Shown: positions 20,324-29,087 of the stretch, one piece after another
Numbering within the stretch: position 1 is the stretch's first letter
Layout of the letters: every line of letters starts with the position of its first letter
Source of the DNA: Tubiluchus corallicola
Taxonomy: Eukaryota > Priapulida > Priapulimorpha > Priapulimorphida > Tubiluchidae
Length of the DNA: 29,087 nucleotides
Assembly (NCBI GenBank): GCA_030141605.1
Contig: JAQGDQ010000517.1
Span: forward strand, 64,001 to 93,087
Reading direction: 5' to 3'
Program-made: the position numbers and the translations under genes
The notes under the pieces: generated by a model
What the model saw: only the letters and a program-made list of their open reading frames with translations
What the model was told of the DNA's origin: nothing
Database searches by the model: none

Positions 20324-20467
20324 ATGGTGCATTTTACAATTCCCGTCCCGATACCGGATCCGGAATTAACCTTGGTCGCCACTCCGGAACCCGAAATTAA
20401 AATTAGCTCTAATTCGTGTTTCTCTTTCGCAGAAGATAATGAAAACATTGATATCCTTAACAATTAA
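20324..20467 (+). CDS. Small ORF or exon, 47 codons, Pro/Glu-rich start (hypothetical)
   Basis: The ATG at 20324 opens MVHFTIPVPIPDPELTLVA, then TPEPEIKI and a Ser/acidic tail, stopping at TAA 20465-20467. Base composition is higher in GC than the surroundings and CCGGAA words recur, so the patch stands out. There is no domain, signal peptide or neighbour that supports it. It could be a real small protein, a first exon, or chance. Confidence 0.22.
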   Translation: MVHFTIPVPIPDPELTLVATPEPEIKISSNSCFSFAEDNENIDILNN

Positions 20468-23130
20468 AAAAAATTGCTAAATATCATTGCAAAATTTAGG
20501 CCATGGACAAAATCATGAAGAGGTACAAGAAGAAAAAACATGAAACAGTACTGCACGCTGTTCTCAATTTTACGTATATAATAACGATATATCCTTGTGT
20601 ATATCATAATAATGTAATATATTGCACAAACTTACCTGCTGCTTAGAAATCAAATCATAGTAAGCTAAGAAACGTACCTATACTTTGTTATGGAAGAAGG
20701 TTCTACACATTCACAAACCACAGACGTCTAACTTTGTGTAAATCTTCCGTTCCCCCTTCACCTCGGGCTTTTCCGGTGCGTTAACAGGATGTACAACTAT
20801 ATAAACGTGCAACCGACAAAAGCAGGTTCTCTAATCTCCTAAATATACTAAACTTAAAAATGCTGCTTCATTTTCGTTCATTAACCCTGGAAAAAGGTTC
20901 AGCAACAAATGACGTCTCTGATTTGGTTTTGGGTACGCCAATTGCCGTAAAACACTAACCTCCCCCTCACTATCTTGTACCTACCATTTAGTTTCTCACA
21001 AAAAAACACCAAAATTTTGTCTATAAATTTGGAGAGGATAAGTAACCTAAACTTAACAGCCAACTTTCACCGTAACTACACGGTTATCATGCAGACCCAG
21101 GCCCTCACATAAAATAATTATGAGCAAAATTTATGAACATTTATTTTGGCATTGGTCTTCAGGTTTTCAGATCAAAACGCTGTAGGTTTTAAGGTTTTGC
21201 TCAAATCTATTCCTGTGCCAAGTTTGAAAGTTTGACTAGAGCTTTGTCCGTTTTGATTTTATTTTGCGAACAAACAACCAGACATACAGACGCGACTAAA
21301 TGCTCTATCCGGACTATCCGTAACAGCTTTAGGTCCGCATTTGGAAAATTTTCGCTGCCACCAATAGGTGGTGCAACTTCCTAATACATAATCACACACC
21401 TAGGATTTCATTTTTGAGAGTGAGAAGTTTTTTATTTCATCTGTTTTATGTTGCTTTTAAAAGCCCGCTTTTTAAGTTCTTCATTATTTAGCCGTCGACT
21501 AACTTAATTTACTTGCTGCTTGCTTGAACGGTTGAACCCTTGCGTGCCTGCCCATTTTTTGTTTATTTGTTTCCTTGCTTAGTCGCTCTTTCGTTCATTT
21601 GTTCTTTCCTAAATAAATTTTGCTGCAAACTGGTTAGGTTTTTGTCGAATACGCACCCTCACGTGTACGCAAATCCTCTCCTGTAATAATCAGGGTCGGA
21701 TTAAAACCTCAAAAGCTCTAAGCACTGAAAAGATCATGGCACCCCCACATTAATGTAGTCCAGGATAAAAAAATACTGAACTGTAAAATGAAATTTCGAT
21801 GCCCATCCGCACCGTCATATTGTAAACAAACACAGAAACCGCCACACATATTCCGACATATTTTACTTTTAGGTAATTATTCAATTTGAAAAAAAAACTT
21901 CCCCGGATGCCCTAAACACGTGCTTATTTTGCTTAATGGCATCCAATTATACTGGTATAATTTATAGACCAATCTAGCAAATGTGCAACCCGCATTGCTG
22001 TTTAAAGGGCCCAGGGTTTTAGTAAATTGTGCTGTTACTACAGTCAGGTATAGTATTTACGTTGATGAGTTACAAAAGTTGTAGTATAATAGTAAATGAC
22101 GACGACAACTACGACGATGCGGCGGTGGCGACTGCCGACAACAACGCCTTGCAAATTAAATTACCTGTTCATTGTTTCAAGTTTGTTACGAGCTTCACAT
22201 AAAGATTTTGTTCTTCATTAACTACAAAATACTATAAAAAATTACTGTACAAATCAATGAAAAACAAAAACGCGGGGGAGAGCGTGAAGAGTCTTAGCTA
22301 TCTAAGCACGTTTATTTTATCGATTAATCATTTGTTAAAATTAGAAAGCTTTAATCTATTTTTTGAAAAGTTTAAATTGCCGCTGTGTTAGAGGTGCATC
22401 AGGACTCCCATCTTTGTTCAGTTCTTTCTGGAATTAAATTTAGATATAAATCTCATGGTATTGAAACACGGTAGGCTACGTAAGAATGTTGTAAAAATCG
22501 TTGTAAATAATGTGCGAACCTGAAGAAACACGTAAAACTATAATTAAAAATGATACCACACTCTTTATTCAAAAATACCAGAATAATTAATAATATACAC
22601 ATAAGGATACAACAAACAAGCTTAGATACATCTCAAATAAAATTTATTCTTCTCGATTTATATCTTGATAAGCTGAATGTATACATATACGTATAACTAT
22701 TTATAATTTTCAATAATAGTATAATTTGTAATCACATCAATTAAGGTAAATAAATAAATAAAGGTTGTACTGTGTATGCTAAAATAAATACAACTATCAC
22801 TATTTTTTTGATTTTGTCACTGCTAGGTGATTTAACGAAGATACAGTAAATGAAAGAAGTTTACTTTAAATTGTCTATTTCTTAATACAGTATCCCTATT
22901 TAAATGTGTTTTCAAAAACCGCATATTTAAATTTGAGAGCAATTACAATCTAATGCAGGAAAATGTCAGAAAATACTGTCGAGCTATGATAAAGTGGCTT
23001 AGTAGAATTGTTGACAGGCGACCAAAATCCGTTCATCTGCAGAGAGTGACAGTAGAGAGGTAATGACATTTCACAAGATGTCTAATAACATTTTCAACTG
23101 TCTGGGGATTAACTACACAACCAAGTTTTT
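20468..23130. other. Non-coding interval, nothing recognised
   Basis: AT-rich throughout, with a degenerate TTGC/TTCATT tract near 21500-21610 and a short GAC/GCG trinucleotide patch near 22095-22145. I found no coding frame, RNA gene or element ends. Confidence 0.4.
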
Positions 23131-23132
23131 AT

Positions 23133-23258
23133 TTACTTATCTAACAAGAGGGGAGCGTATTTTTCGCCAAAATACGCGGTAAATAAGTCCGCCATGACTG
23201 TAACTAAAATTGCCTCATCTACTACAACCAAATTAGTAGGTGGTGCTTGAAGACTTAC
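23133..23258 (-). CDS. Possible terminal exon of an unidentified gene
   Basis: On the minus strand a good acceptor (TTTGTACTTCGCAG) is followed by a frame encoding APPTNLVVVDEAILV and MADLFTAYFGEKYAPLLLDK, ending in TAA that overlaps an AATAAA poly(A)-like signal. The peptide has a helix-like pattern but I do not recognise it, and no upstream exon that joins it was found. The segment also contains a 9-bp hairpin (23155-23177), so it may be chance. Confidence 0.2.
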   Translation of the reverse strand, partial: VSLQAPPTNLVVVDEAILVTVMADLFTAYFGEKYAPLLLDK

Positions 23259-23778
23259 CATATACTGCGAAGTACAAATATAGAACGACAGAAAACTATA
23301 TATCGTAATCTGCAATAATTTGTTGTTTTGGTTAATCTTGCAGGTAAGCAGGATAAGGTAGCTAACTATATAGATAGCCATTTATCTCTAGAAAATTTAT
23401 ATATTTATATTATAGCGATTTGACATGATTTCTAGTGCAGTCATAGTCATTAGATATAGTCATTAGGCATAGGTTTATTGTCGAATTTGTCTAAGTTTGC
23501 AGCTTTTGTAATAAAGGTTTGAGCAAAGTAATACCACGCAAATAAGTCCTTATAAAATCAATTGAGTTATGATCGAAATGACAATAATAGCTATTCTAGT
23601 GTTGTTCTTGTGCATTTGTAAAAATTTCTAATGTAAATTCCCTCATTGACTTTTAGCAACAGGTGGCTGTAGGTTCGTATTTTACTGATGCCTGTAAGAG
23701 CACTGAAGAACGTTTACTTTTCAGTTTTGGTAATCAAGGACGCCATATCCTTCTTCGAGCCTAAAAATTTAATACCAT
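23259..23778. other. Presumed 3' UTR and flank of the cysteine-rich peptide gene
   Basis: AT-rich. TTTATT at 23474-23479 (AATAAA on the minus strand) lies about 300 nt after the peptide's stop codon and is a candidate poly(A) signal. Confidence 0.35.
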
Positions 23779-24045
23779 TTAGCGTCGGCCGAGTCCGAAC
23801 GATAAAAACTTCTTACACCAGTCGGTGACGCCATGTTGACCCTGGCAGCAAAAGTGGAAAGCTTTTTGAGATCCCGATACTCGAGCGCATGTCTCACACA
23901 TGTCGGCGTCTACGCAGTCGTTCCTCATTGCTCTCATATCCCGGAAGAATTCTTCCCATTCTTCACCGTACGCGTATGTCTGAGCAATCACGCAGAGAAT
24001 TCCAACAAACGCGAAGAGACAAATGACATTTGTTCGCTGATTCAT
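23779..24045 (-). CDS. Secreted cysteine-rich peptide precursor (88 aa), possible amidated C-terminus
   Basis: The start ATG (24045-24043) sits directly after a strong splice acceptor (TTTGTTTGTTCTTGCAG), so an upstream 5' UTR exon or a trans-spliced leader is likely; an upstream donor-like GG|GTAACC is near 24070. Residues 1-24 form a signal peptide (NVICLFAFVGILCVIAQTYA). An acidic segment (GEEWEEFF) follows, then six Cys spaced C-x5-C-x2-C-x12-C-C-x9-C at 44, 50, 53, 66, 67 and 77. The end is WCKKFLSFGLGRR: Gly plus a dibasic pair right before the stop is the signal for trimming and C-terminal amidation. This fits a neuropeptide or hormone-like precursor, or another small secreted disulfide peptide. 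I cannot name the family with certainty. Confidence 0.7.
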   Translation of the reverse strand: MNQRTNVICLFAFVGILCVIAQTYAYGEEWEEFFRDMRAMRNDCVDADMCETCARVSGSQKAFHFCCQGQHGVTDWCKKFLSFGLGRR

Positions 24046-24409
24046 CTGCAAGAACAAACAAACAAAGGTTACCCGTATAATCATCAATGAGCTGCGTGAA
24101 GGTGACATTTAATTTAGTTGCAGACAGCACTGAAAGGTAAAACATTCGTAGAAATCTCCAGGGTTCTATTAAATGCACAAGTGGAAAAAAAGAAAAAAAT
24201 GTGACAACAGTTACTGTGAACTAAGCTATAGAGAGATGTCTGCAGCGTCTGCAGATTTTGCTGACGATCTGTCGTTTCAAATTTCATTTTTATAATAATA
24301 GTCCAACCGCTACCGTCTATAGAGCAATGTTTAGTTTTGCTGACACGTTTTACAATGCCTTTGCATGCTGATTTCCTATACAAAATAAGTTACAGTGTTT
24401 TATTACAGT

Positions 24410-24560
24410 GGCTATAGGTCGAAGGACCGCCAGACAAAGGCAACTGGTCAAAGAATCAGCACGGACAAAAGACCAACTGTCAATAAAACACCAGATAAAG
24501 GACCACTGATCAAAGATTCACCTGAAAAAACAAAGAACCACAAAATAAAAACTAGGAGAC
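24410..24560. repeat. Degenerate minisatellite of AAAGGACCACTGATCAAAGA type
   Basis: Repeated words AAAGGCAACTGGTCAAAGAA, AAAGACCAACTGTCAATAAA and AAAGGACCACTGATCAAAGA have a period of about 20-35 bp and a near-palindromic centre. The 124-codon open frame over it (24395-24769) is Lys/Thr-rich because of this repeat and shows no domain. Confidence 0.55.
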
Positions 24561-24606
24561 CACGCAAATGTGAACCGAAATACCATTTGAGATACACGTT
24601 GCTTTA

Positions 24607-24646
24607 TATAACCTGTTTATACAACGCGTTCTACAAACGGGTTATA
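24607..24646. repeat. 40-bp imperfect palindrome centred on ACGCGT
   Basis: TATAACCTGTTTATACAACG pairs with the following 20 bases at 17 of 20 positions, with no loop. Confidence 0.8.
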
Positions 24647-24779
24647 CATTATAACAATTATAATTATTTGCAGTGGTTAAACTATAACGTACTGCACTAT
24701 TTATTTGTCAGTACTTTCTACTCCGTAGGCCAAAATGCATTATGCATTGAGTACGGTACTATAAATTAAAAAATTGAAC

Positions 24780-27370
24780 ATTTCAAAAATTAAAAAATGT
24801 CAAAAAGTGTAAAAAAGTTGAAGCTTAACTTTACTAGGTTTAACAAAACAGTTTAGAAATTGTATCTTATATTTACAGATGTACTAATGTATAACTGACA
24901 ATAGTTACCGACTAACCGAAACATCTAGTTTTAATCGAGATTTTCTAGCTACAATTATTTAATTGGATAGATAATTATTTAACTAGATATTTAACTGGAA
25001 AATATTCATTTAAAAACAGAACATCTTTTCTCAGACTTAGACATCATTTAAGCTGACAACCTTCACATTTGATGTCCTAACAACTGCGTCTGTAATCAGT
25101 AGAAGAAAGAAATCGGTAGTACAGAGCAAAGTTTGTTTTTATAAGAACAGCGCACCTGCAAGAAGTTTTGACTGCAGTGATGTGGCTGCAAATGTTGCAA
25201 GAATGATCGGAGTCTGTCGCCAACAGACGCTAATAAGATCACATAGAAATAGCACGTTTCTTGCAACGAGCTGCAAACATTGAAACATTTTCCGATAACG
25301 ACAAATGATTTGTGATTGTCTTCTTTTTAGAAATCCGAAACGCCCCACAACATTTAATTATTCACATATTGTAGTAGTTTGAGCAAATACCAAACTATGA
25401 AAAGCCCGCGACGATAATTGAGCTAGCATCTGTTACGAAACGATGTTTTCCTATTAAAAACTCTCCCAAAAAATTCTCAAGCATACAAATACAAACGACA
25501 CTTCGTTAATGTTCTTTAAGGCTGTTTTATCTGTTAGTTTTTTGTACACCTTTGACCGCATGCCATTACGTTGTAAAAGACAGAAATGCCAGCGCAAAGT
25601 ATGTTCCGGCGCGCTTAAATCTGCTAATACCTATCTCTAAATTTAAATGCCTGCGGCAGAGCCGTAGCTCCTCTAGAATATTTAGAATAGATAGCTAAGA
25701 GAGATGTTCGAATGTATTCTCGATCCTCCTTCGCGAAATTAAATAGCAGGTGAGGTACAAGAAACTGCCCAAAATAGGTTTTCTTTGCTCGCCAAGCACG
25801 CACTATAGCTACTCCTCTCGTCTTCAATATGTAAGCAATGCTTGGGTGAATAGGTGTGGAGTGAATGTGGATCATATTTGCAAATACAAGCGTCCACATA
25901 TTGTTGACCGATGAGCAGGGGCTGATGGTGTTATGAGTTGTTGGTGTCAGTAATTGTGGCAGCGGTGATGATGGTAACAATGTCGATGACGATATAAATG
26001 TGGTTGCGGTAATATATTTTTACGTTTAAGATAATTTTTACCGCATTAATTGTAAGCTTCAAATGTATTGCCAGCATTGATAGTACTCAATTAGTACTAT
26101 TAACATTGACTACAGTAAATTTCAATAGTATTTCTTTCATTTGGTAACAAACTACATTAGTACAGAACACTACTTTCTCATTTTCTGTCTTATTTTTTAC
26201 ACCGAAGCGGCTTATTGGAAGGGCTTGTTGAATTAACTTACTTCTTACTAAAACTTTTCGACTCCCACACTTTCACGTGCTACGAGTCTACATCCATCGC
26301 TACATTTCTTGAATTTTATAGATACCTACTAAAATTAATGGTTTGGGCTTCTTGATGTTTTTAATTTTGCTTACTTCGCAGCTCTTCTAAAAATGTAAGA
26401 TCGTAACATGGATGACGTATGAGATAACTATTTTCCGACAGTTCGCAGCGCAGCCAATAATGACGCAGAATCGTGTAAACAGTGTGACTATGACACGCTT
26501 GTAATGAGACCCGCTGAATGGCCCCTGTGTTGGATATAGATAAGACAGATTACAATTGTAGGCCTGCTGTCTGTATACGTTTGCCCAACAGTGCCATCAA
26601 AGACCATCAAAGAGAACGAACCACTGACAAACAGTACAGCTAATTCACAAAGCTTATCTAGTCGATTCGCTTGCGAAAAGTCGCATGGGAGATTTAATTA
26701 AATGCTACAAAGGGACAATAATCTATGTTGAGTGAGCGTAAAATGAGCATCGTAATAAGTAAATACTAGACTTGCTCACTATGTATGTATATACTCCGTG
26801 CATAGTGATCATAAAACAGCTGCAACTTGCAATTGATATATGAGTTCACCCACAATCTTAGAAAAACGTAAAAAATATGAGTAATCATTTACCTTAAATT
26901 TAAAGTTTATGACCAGAAAAGTTTGACGGTAAACGTATAACGTAACTCGGCTTGTACAAAATCGAAGAGGCTTCAATAGTTAAATAGGTATAAGAGATGA
27001 TTTACTAATAGACAAATTCAGTATATCAACTTCCTAACGACAGTGATTCTTAAGAGATATACAAGTTTAAATATAAGAGGAATGCATTACATGACACAAT
27101 AGATAAACAAATTTCTCATAAAACAAAAGAGATTACAACTGACTATAGCAGAAGGAAGACATTTATTCGCCGCACTGCAAATGCAATTGTGTAAATTTTG
27201 TGTTTTTATTCATCTAACACTTATTGCAGTGGTTTCTTTTCTAATTATGTAAACTTTGCCTGAATTAGACTAATTGTTTGCTTTAGTTATGATCTTTTGC
27301 CGATATCTCGTGTATAAGGAACAATTTTTACAGAATCTCTTTCTAACTGTATTTCTACTTGTGTTCTAGT
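24780..27370. other. Non-coding interval, no gene supported
   Basis: AT-rich. The 118-codon minus-strand frame at 25624-25980 has no recognisable domain, signal peptide or splice context. A GC-richer patch near 26400-26640 (GCAGCGCAGCC, AAAGACCATCAAAGAGAACG) could be promoter or repeat sequence. Confidence 0.4.
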
Positions 27371-27373
27371 AAC

Positions 27374-27586
27374 TTAAATTTCACTCTTTTGATTTTGTAA
27401 CGAATTTTTGTGCCTTGGTAGCTGTAGTGTCATAAATTTACTCATTATTTCATTTTGCTTAATTTCTAATATTGATAATGACATTTTTTGCCGAAAGGAT
27501 TCTCTGCACCCAATAACAGCATTTTGAGTTCTCCCAATACAAAATTTGTTACAGTCTTTGCAGCTAAAAACAAAAACAAACTGCAA
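27374..27586 (-). pseudogene. Possible GIY-YIG-like retroelement fragment
   Basis: The minus-strand frame reads FVFSCKDCNKFCIGRTQNAV and later KFMTLQLPRHKNSL. The CxxC...IGRT start followed, some 30 residues on, by a decayed (H)FxxxxLPxH pattern resembles the GIY-YIG endonuclease segment in Penelope-like and related elements, where C..C...YIG.T and HFNLPGH occur. The frame is short, the Tyr of YIG is Cys, and no RT is found next to it. It would be a decayed fragment at best. Confidence 0.35.
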
Positions 27587-27599
27587 AAAACTTCTAGAT

Positions 27600-28690
27600 T
27601 AAATTTAAATGTTTTACTCATTTAATCAGATTCTGTCAGGCCAGTATCAAAAGAAGTAAAGCTAATCAGCTGGCCTATTTTAAATGCTATTTTACTCGAG
27701 TCACGCACTATACAGCATGGTTCTTTCTTTTATTTCTACACCTTTAAATAAAACAGGAACCCGCAACTTCACGGTAACAACATAACTTGTGACCTGAGTC
27801 ACTTATCTCAGTGAAATAACTTTTTGGAAAGTTGGATGGTAAGTCTGTGAAAGCTCAATGAGAGAGCAACGTTGTTTTCAGGATTGGTACTTTGCACTAT
27901 CCTCGACTTCAATGATTATATCAGTTACTAACCACAATGTTCAGTACACTTGTAATGTCTACTAAAGGTGTGTTTGCTATGGTGGTGTATCTTCGTCCAA
28001 TATGCCATCAGACAGAACTGAATCACTAAAAGGGACTGTATTATTTATGACTGCATTAATAAAGCTCCACTATTATAGAATGTCAAGGCAAAGTGTCACA
28101 ATTAATGTACTGCGATTCTTCGATTCTTTTTTATGTCCAGAGTACAGCTCTGTCTCAGGGCTGATTTTATATGAGAATTCTCTGCTATCACCCCTGAGAT
28201 TCCAAAAATTCAGTAACTCTTTTATTCTTGTTTTTTGTTTCAACAGAGCAGAGAAAGAAAACAGATAATAAATACCAAGCGTAGCTCTAATGCCACTAGA
28301 CATGCAGATGTATTATTACAATGATGATCGCTCAAAGCACTTGAAGACCCATGTGTTAGCATGCTCCGGTAGTTAAAGTCTGTGTTAAGTATCTAAGCAG
28401 TCTAATCAGAACAACTAATAATTACTTATGTGCCAAGTAGCAAACTACCTTTGAGTTCTCAGCTCATCAGCCGAGTCTGTTTGCAACAGCAACAGGTGAC
28501 AAATAAAAGCAACTAGAACTGAGATTAGTCTTCTGCGTAGTCTAGTCGCTGATGTATAAGAGTGATTACAGTCAAGCAATCCATGTATAATAATTACAGA
28601 TGTTCTGACAGTTAGTATTACCGCTATGCCTAATAACTGAAAATCGCTTACACTCATTGCGGTAACAGGAAATATGAACAGGGTAACATG
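27600..28690. other. Non-coding interval, nothing recognised
   Basis: The overlapping frames on both strands at 28002-28303 and the minus frame at 28445-28747 have no motif and look like chance. Confidence 0.4.
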
Positions 28691-28698
28691 ATGACATG

Positions 28699-28888
28699 AT
28701 ACAAGAGGGGAGAATATAAAAAAAATGAGGACATATCGCACGTTCAAAAAGGAATACCGACTTGAAAACTATTTATCAGAGGGGAGAATATTTCCCTGTT
28801 ACCCTAATACAAGAGGGGAGAATATCAAAATAAAATGAGGACATATCGCACGTTCAAAAAGGAATACCGACTTGAAAACTATTTATCA
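28699..28888. repeat. Direct duplication of an ~80-bp unit starting ATACAAGAGGGGAGAATAT
   Basis: Copy 1 at 28699-28778 and copy 2 at 28807-28888 are almost identical, differing only in an A-rich run. The 28-nt spacer begins with a third partial copy (AGAGGGGAGAATAT at 28779-28792). Both full copies contain GAGGACATATCGCACGTTCA and end in ACTATTTATCA. High identity implies a recent event. Confidence 0.93.
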
Positions 28889-29087
28889 CTTAACGCCGCA
28901 AGGCAGCTAGGCTATAATAGATTACACTAAATATAGGATAATCGCCCGTAATTTGGCCATTGAATGTAACACTGCTGTGATAACTATTTTTAATATTTGT
29001 ATGAATTAATTGTTATTCTGTACGCTCGAGCCACAATATTCCTTTGTAAGGAGATTTTGTCTCTAGTAAACGTTTCTTTCACTGTTG

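Noticed and set aside
23779-23815. FGL-amide end as an allatostatin-A peptide
   Set aside because: Allatostatin-A precursors hold many short peptides with a (Y/F)xFGL ending and no Cys framework. Here the residue before SFGL is Leu, there is one copy, and six Cys precede it.
24395-24769. 124-codon plus-strand Lys/Thr-rich frame
   Set aside because: Its first half is a degenerate minisatellite and its second half is AT-rich with a palindrome; no domain is visible.
25624-25980. 118-codon minus-strand open frame
   Set aside because: No domain, signal peptide, splice context or compositional signal supports it, and a frame of this size can occur by chance in 29 kb of six-frame translation.
28789-28808. 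Resemblance of TTTCCCTGTTACCCTAAT to the I-SceI homing endonuclease site
   Set aside because: A base is missing relative to the 18-bp site and there is no intron or homing gene context; treated as coincidence.

Overview
This is AT-rich animal nuclear DNA. Coding sequence is split by canonical GT-AG introns, several of them only about 130-330 bp long. The rest holds decayed non-LTR retrotransposons, microsatellites and inverted repeats. There are no prokaryotic operons, ribosome binding sites, CRISPR arrays or rRNA/tRNA genes that I can see. The short introns, modest intergenic spacing, a MAP-kinase phosphatase of DUSP10 type, an NNMT/PNMT/INMT-type methyltransferase and a LINE carrying a 2A-like peptide all fit a marine invertebrate. 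An ascidian is my best guess, but nothing in the window proves it.

Layout. 1-1415 (+): the end of a DUSP10/MKP5-like phosphatase gene, of which only the last coding exon is visible. 1416-7700: its 3' UTR and a long non-coding stretch with four perfect TGACGTCA (CRE) palindromes, an ATT/AGT microsatellite and degenerate tetranucleotide tracts. 7723-19551 (-): a seven-exon gene that I assembled by hand from splice sites and reading phase. It encodes a 281-residue secreted protein with a signal peptide, CxC motifs, a short coiled coil and a C-terminal domain I do not recognise. Its second intron is about 7.1 kb. That intron holds a complete three-exon small-molecule N-methyltransferase gene (14189-12897, same strand), a decayed LINE (10770-11975, +), a 277-bp tandem duplication, a MITE-like segment and two arrays built from GAGTTAnTAACTC palindromes, whose outer edges are matching inverted CGTACG...TTTTTAGTC sequences. 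16400-17690: intron 1 sequence with an AT-cored palindrome. 17690-18830 (+): an internally deleted CR1/L2-like LINE that keeps a 2A-like motif (DIELNPGP), part of its endonuclease and its C-terminal zinc-knuckle region; it also lies in intron 1. 19552-23130: mostly featureless, with one 47-codon ORF. 23779-24045 (-): a small secreted cysteine-rich peptide precursor ending in a possible amidation/dibasic signal. 24400-29087: non-coding, with minisatellite-like repeats, a GIY-YIG-like fragment and a recent ~80-bp duplication near the right edge.

The genes do not form a pathway. The strongest leads are the gene-within-an-intron arrangement of the methyltransferase inside the secreted coiled-coil gene, the unrecognised C-terminal domain of that gene, the 2A-bearing LINE copy that has lost its reverse transcriptase, the paired palindrome arrays with inverted outer ends, the cysteine-rich peptide precursor, and a perfect 18-bp hairpin placed next to the methyltransferase's candidate poly(A) signal.
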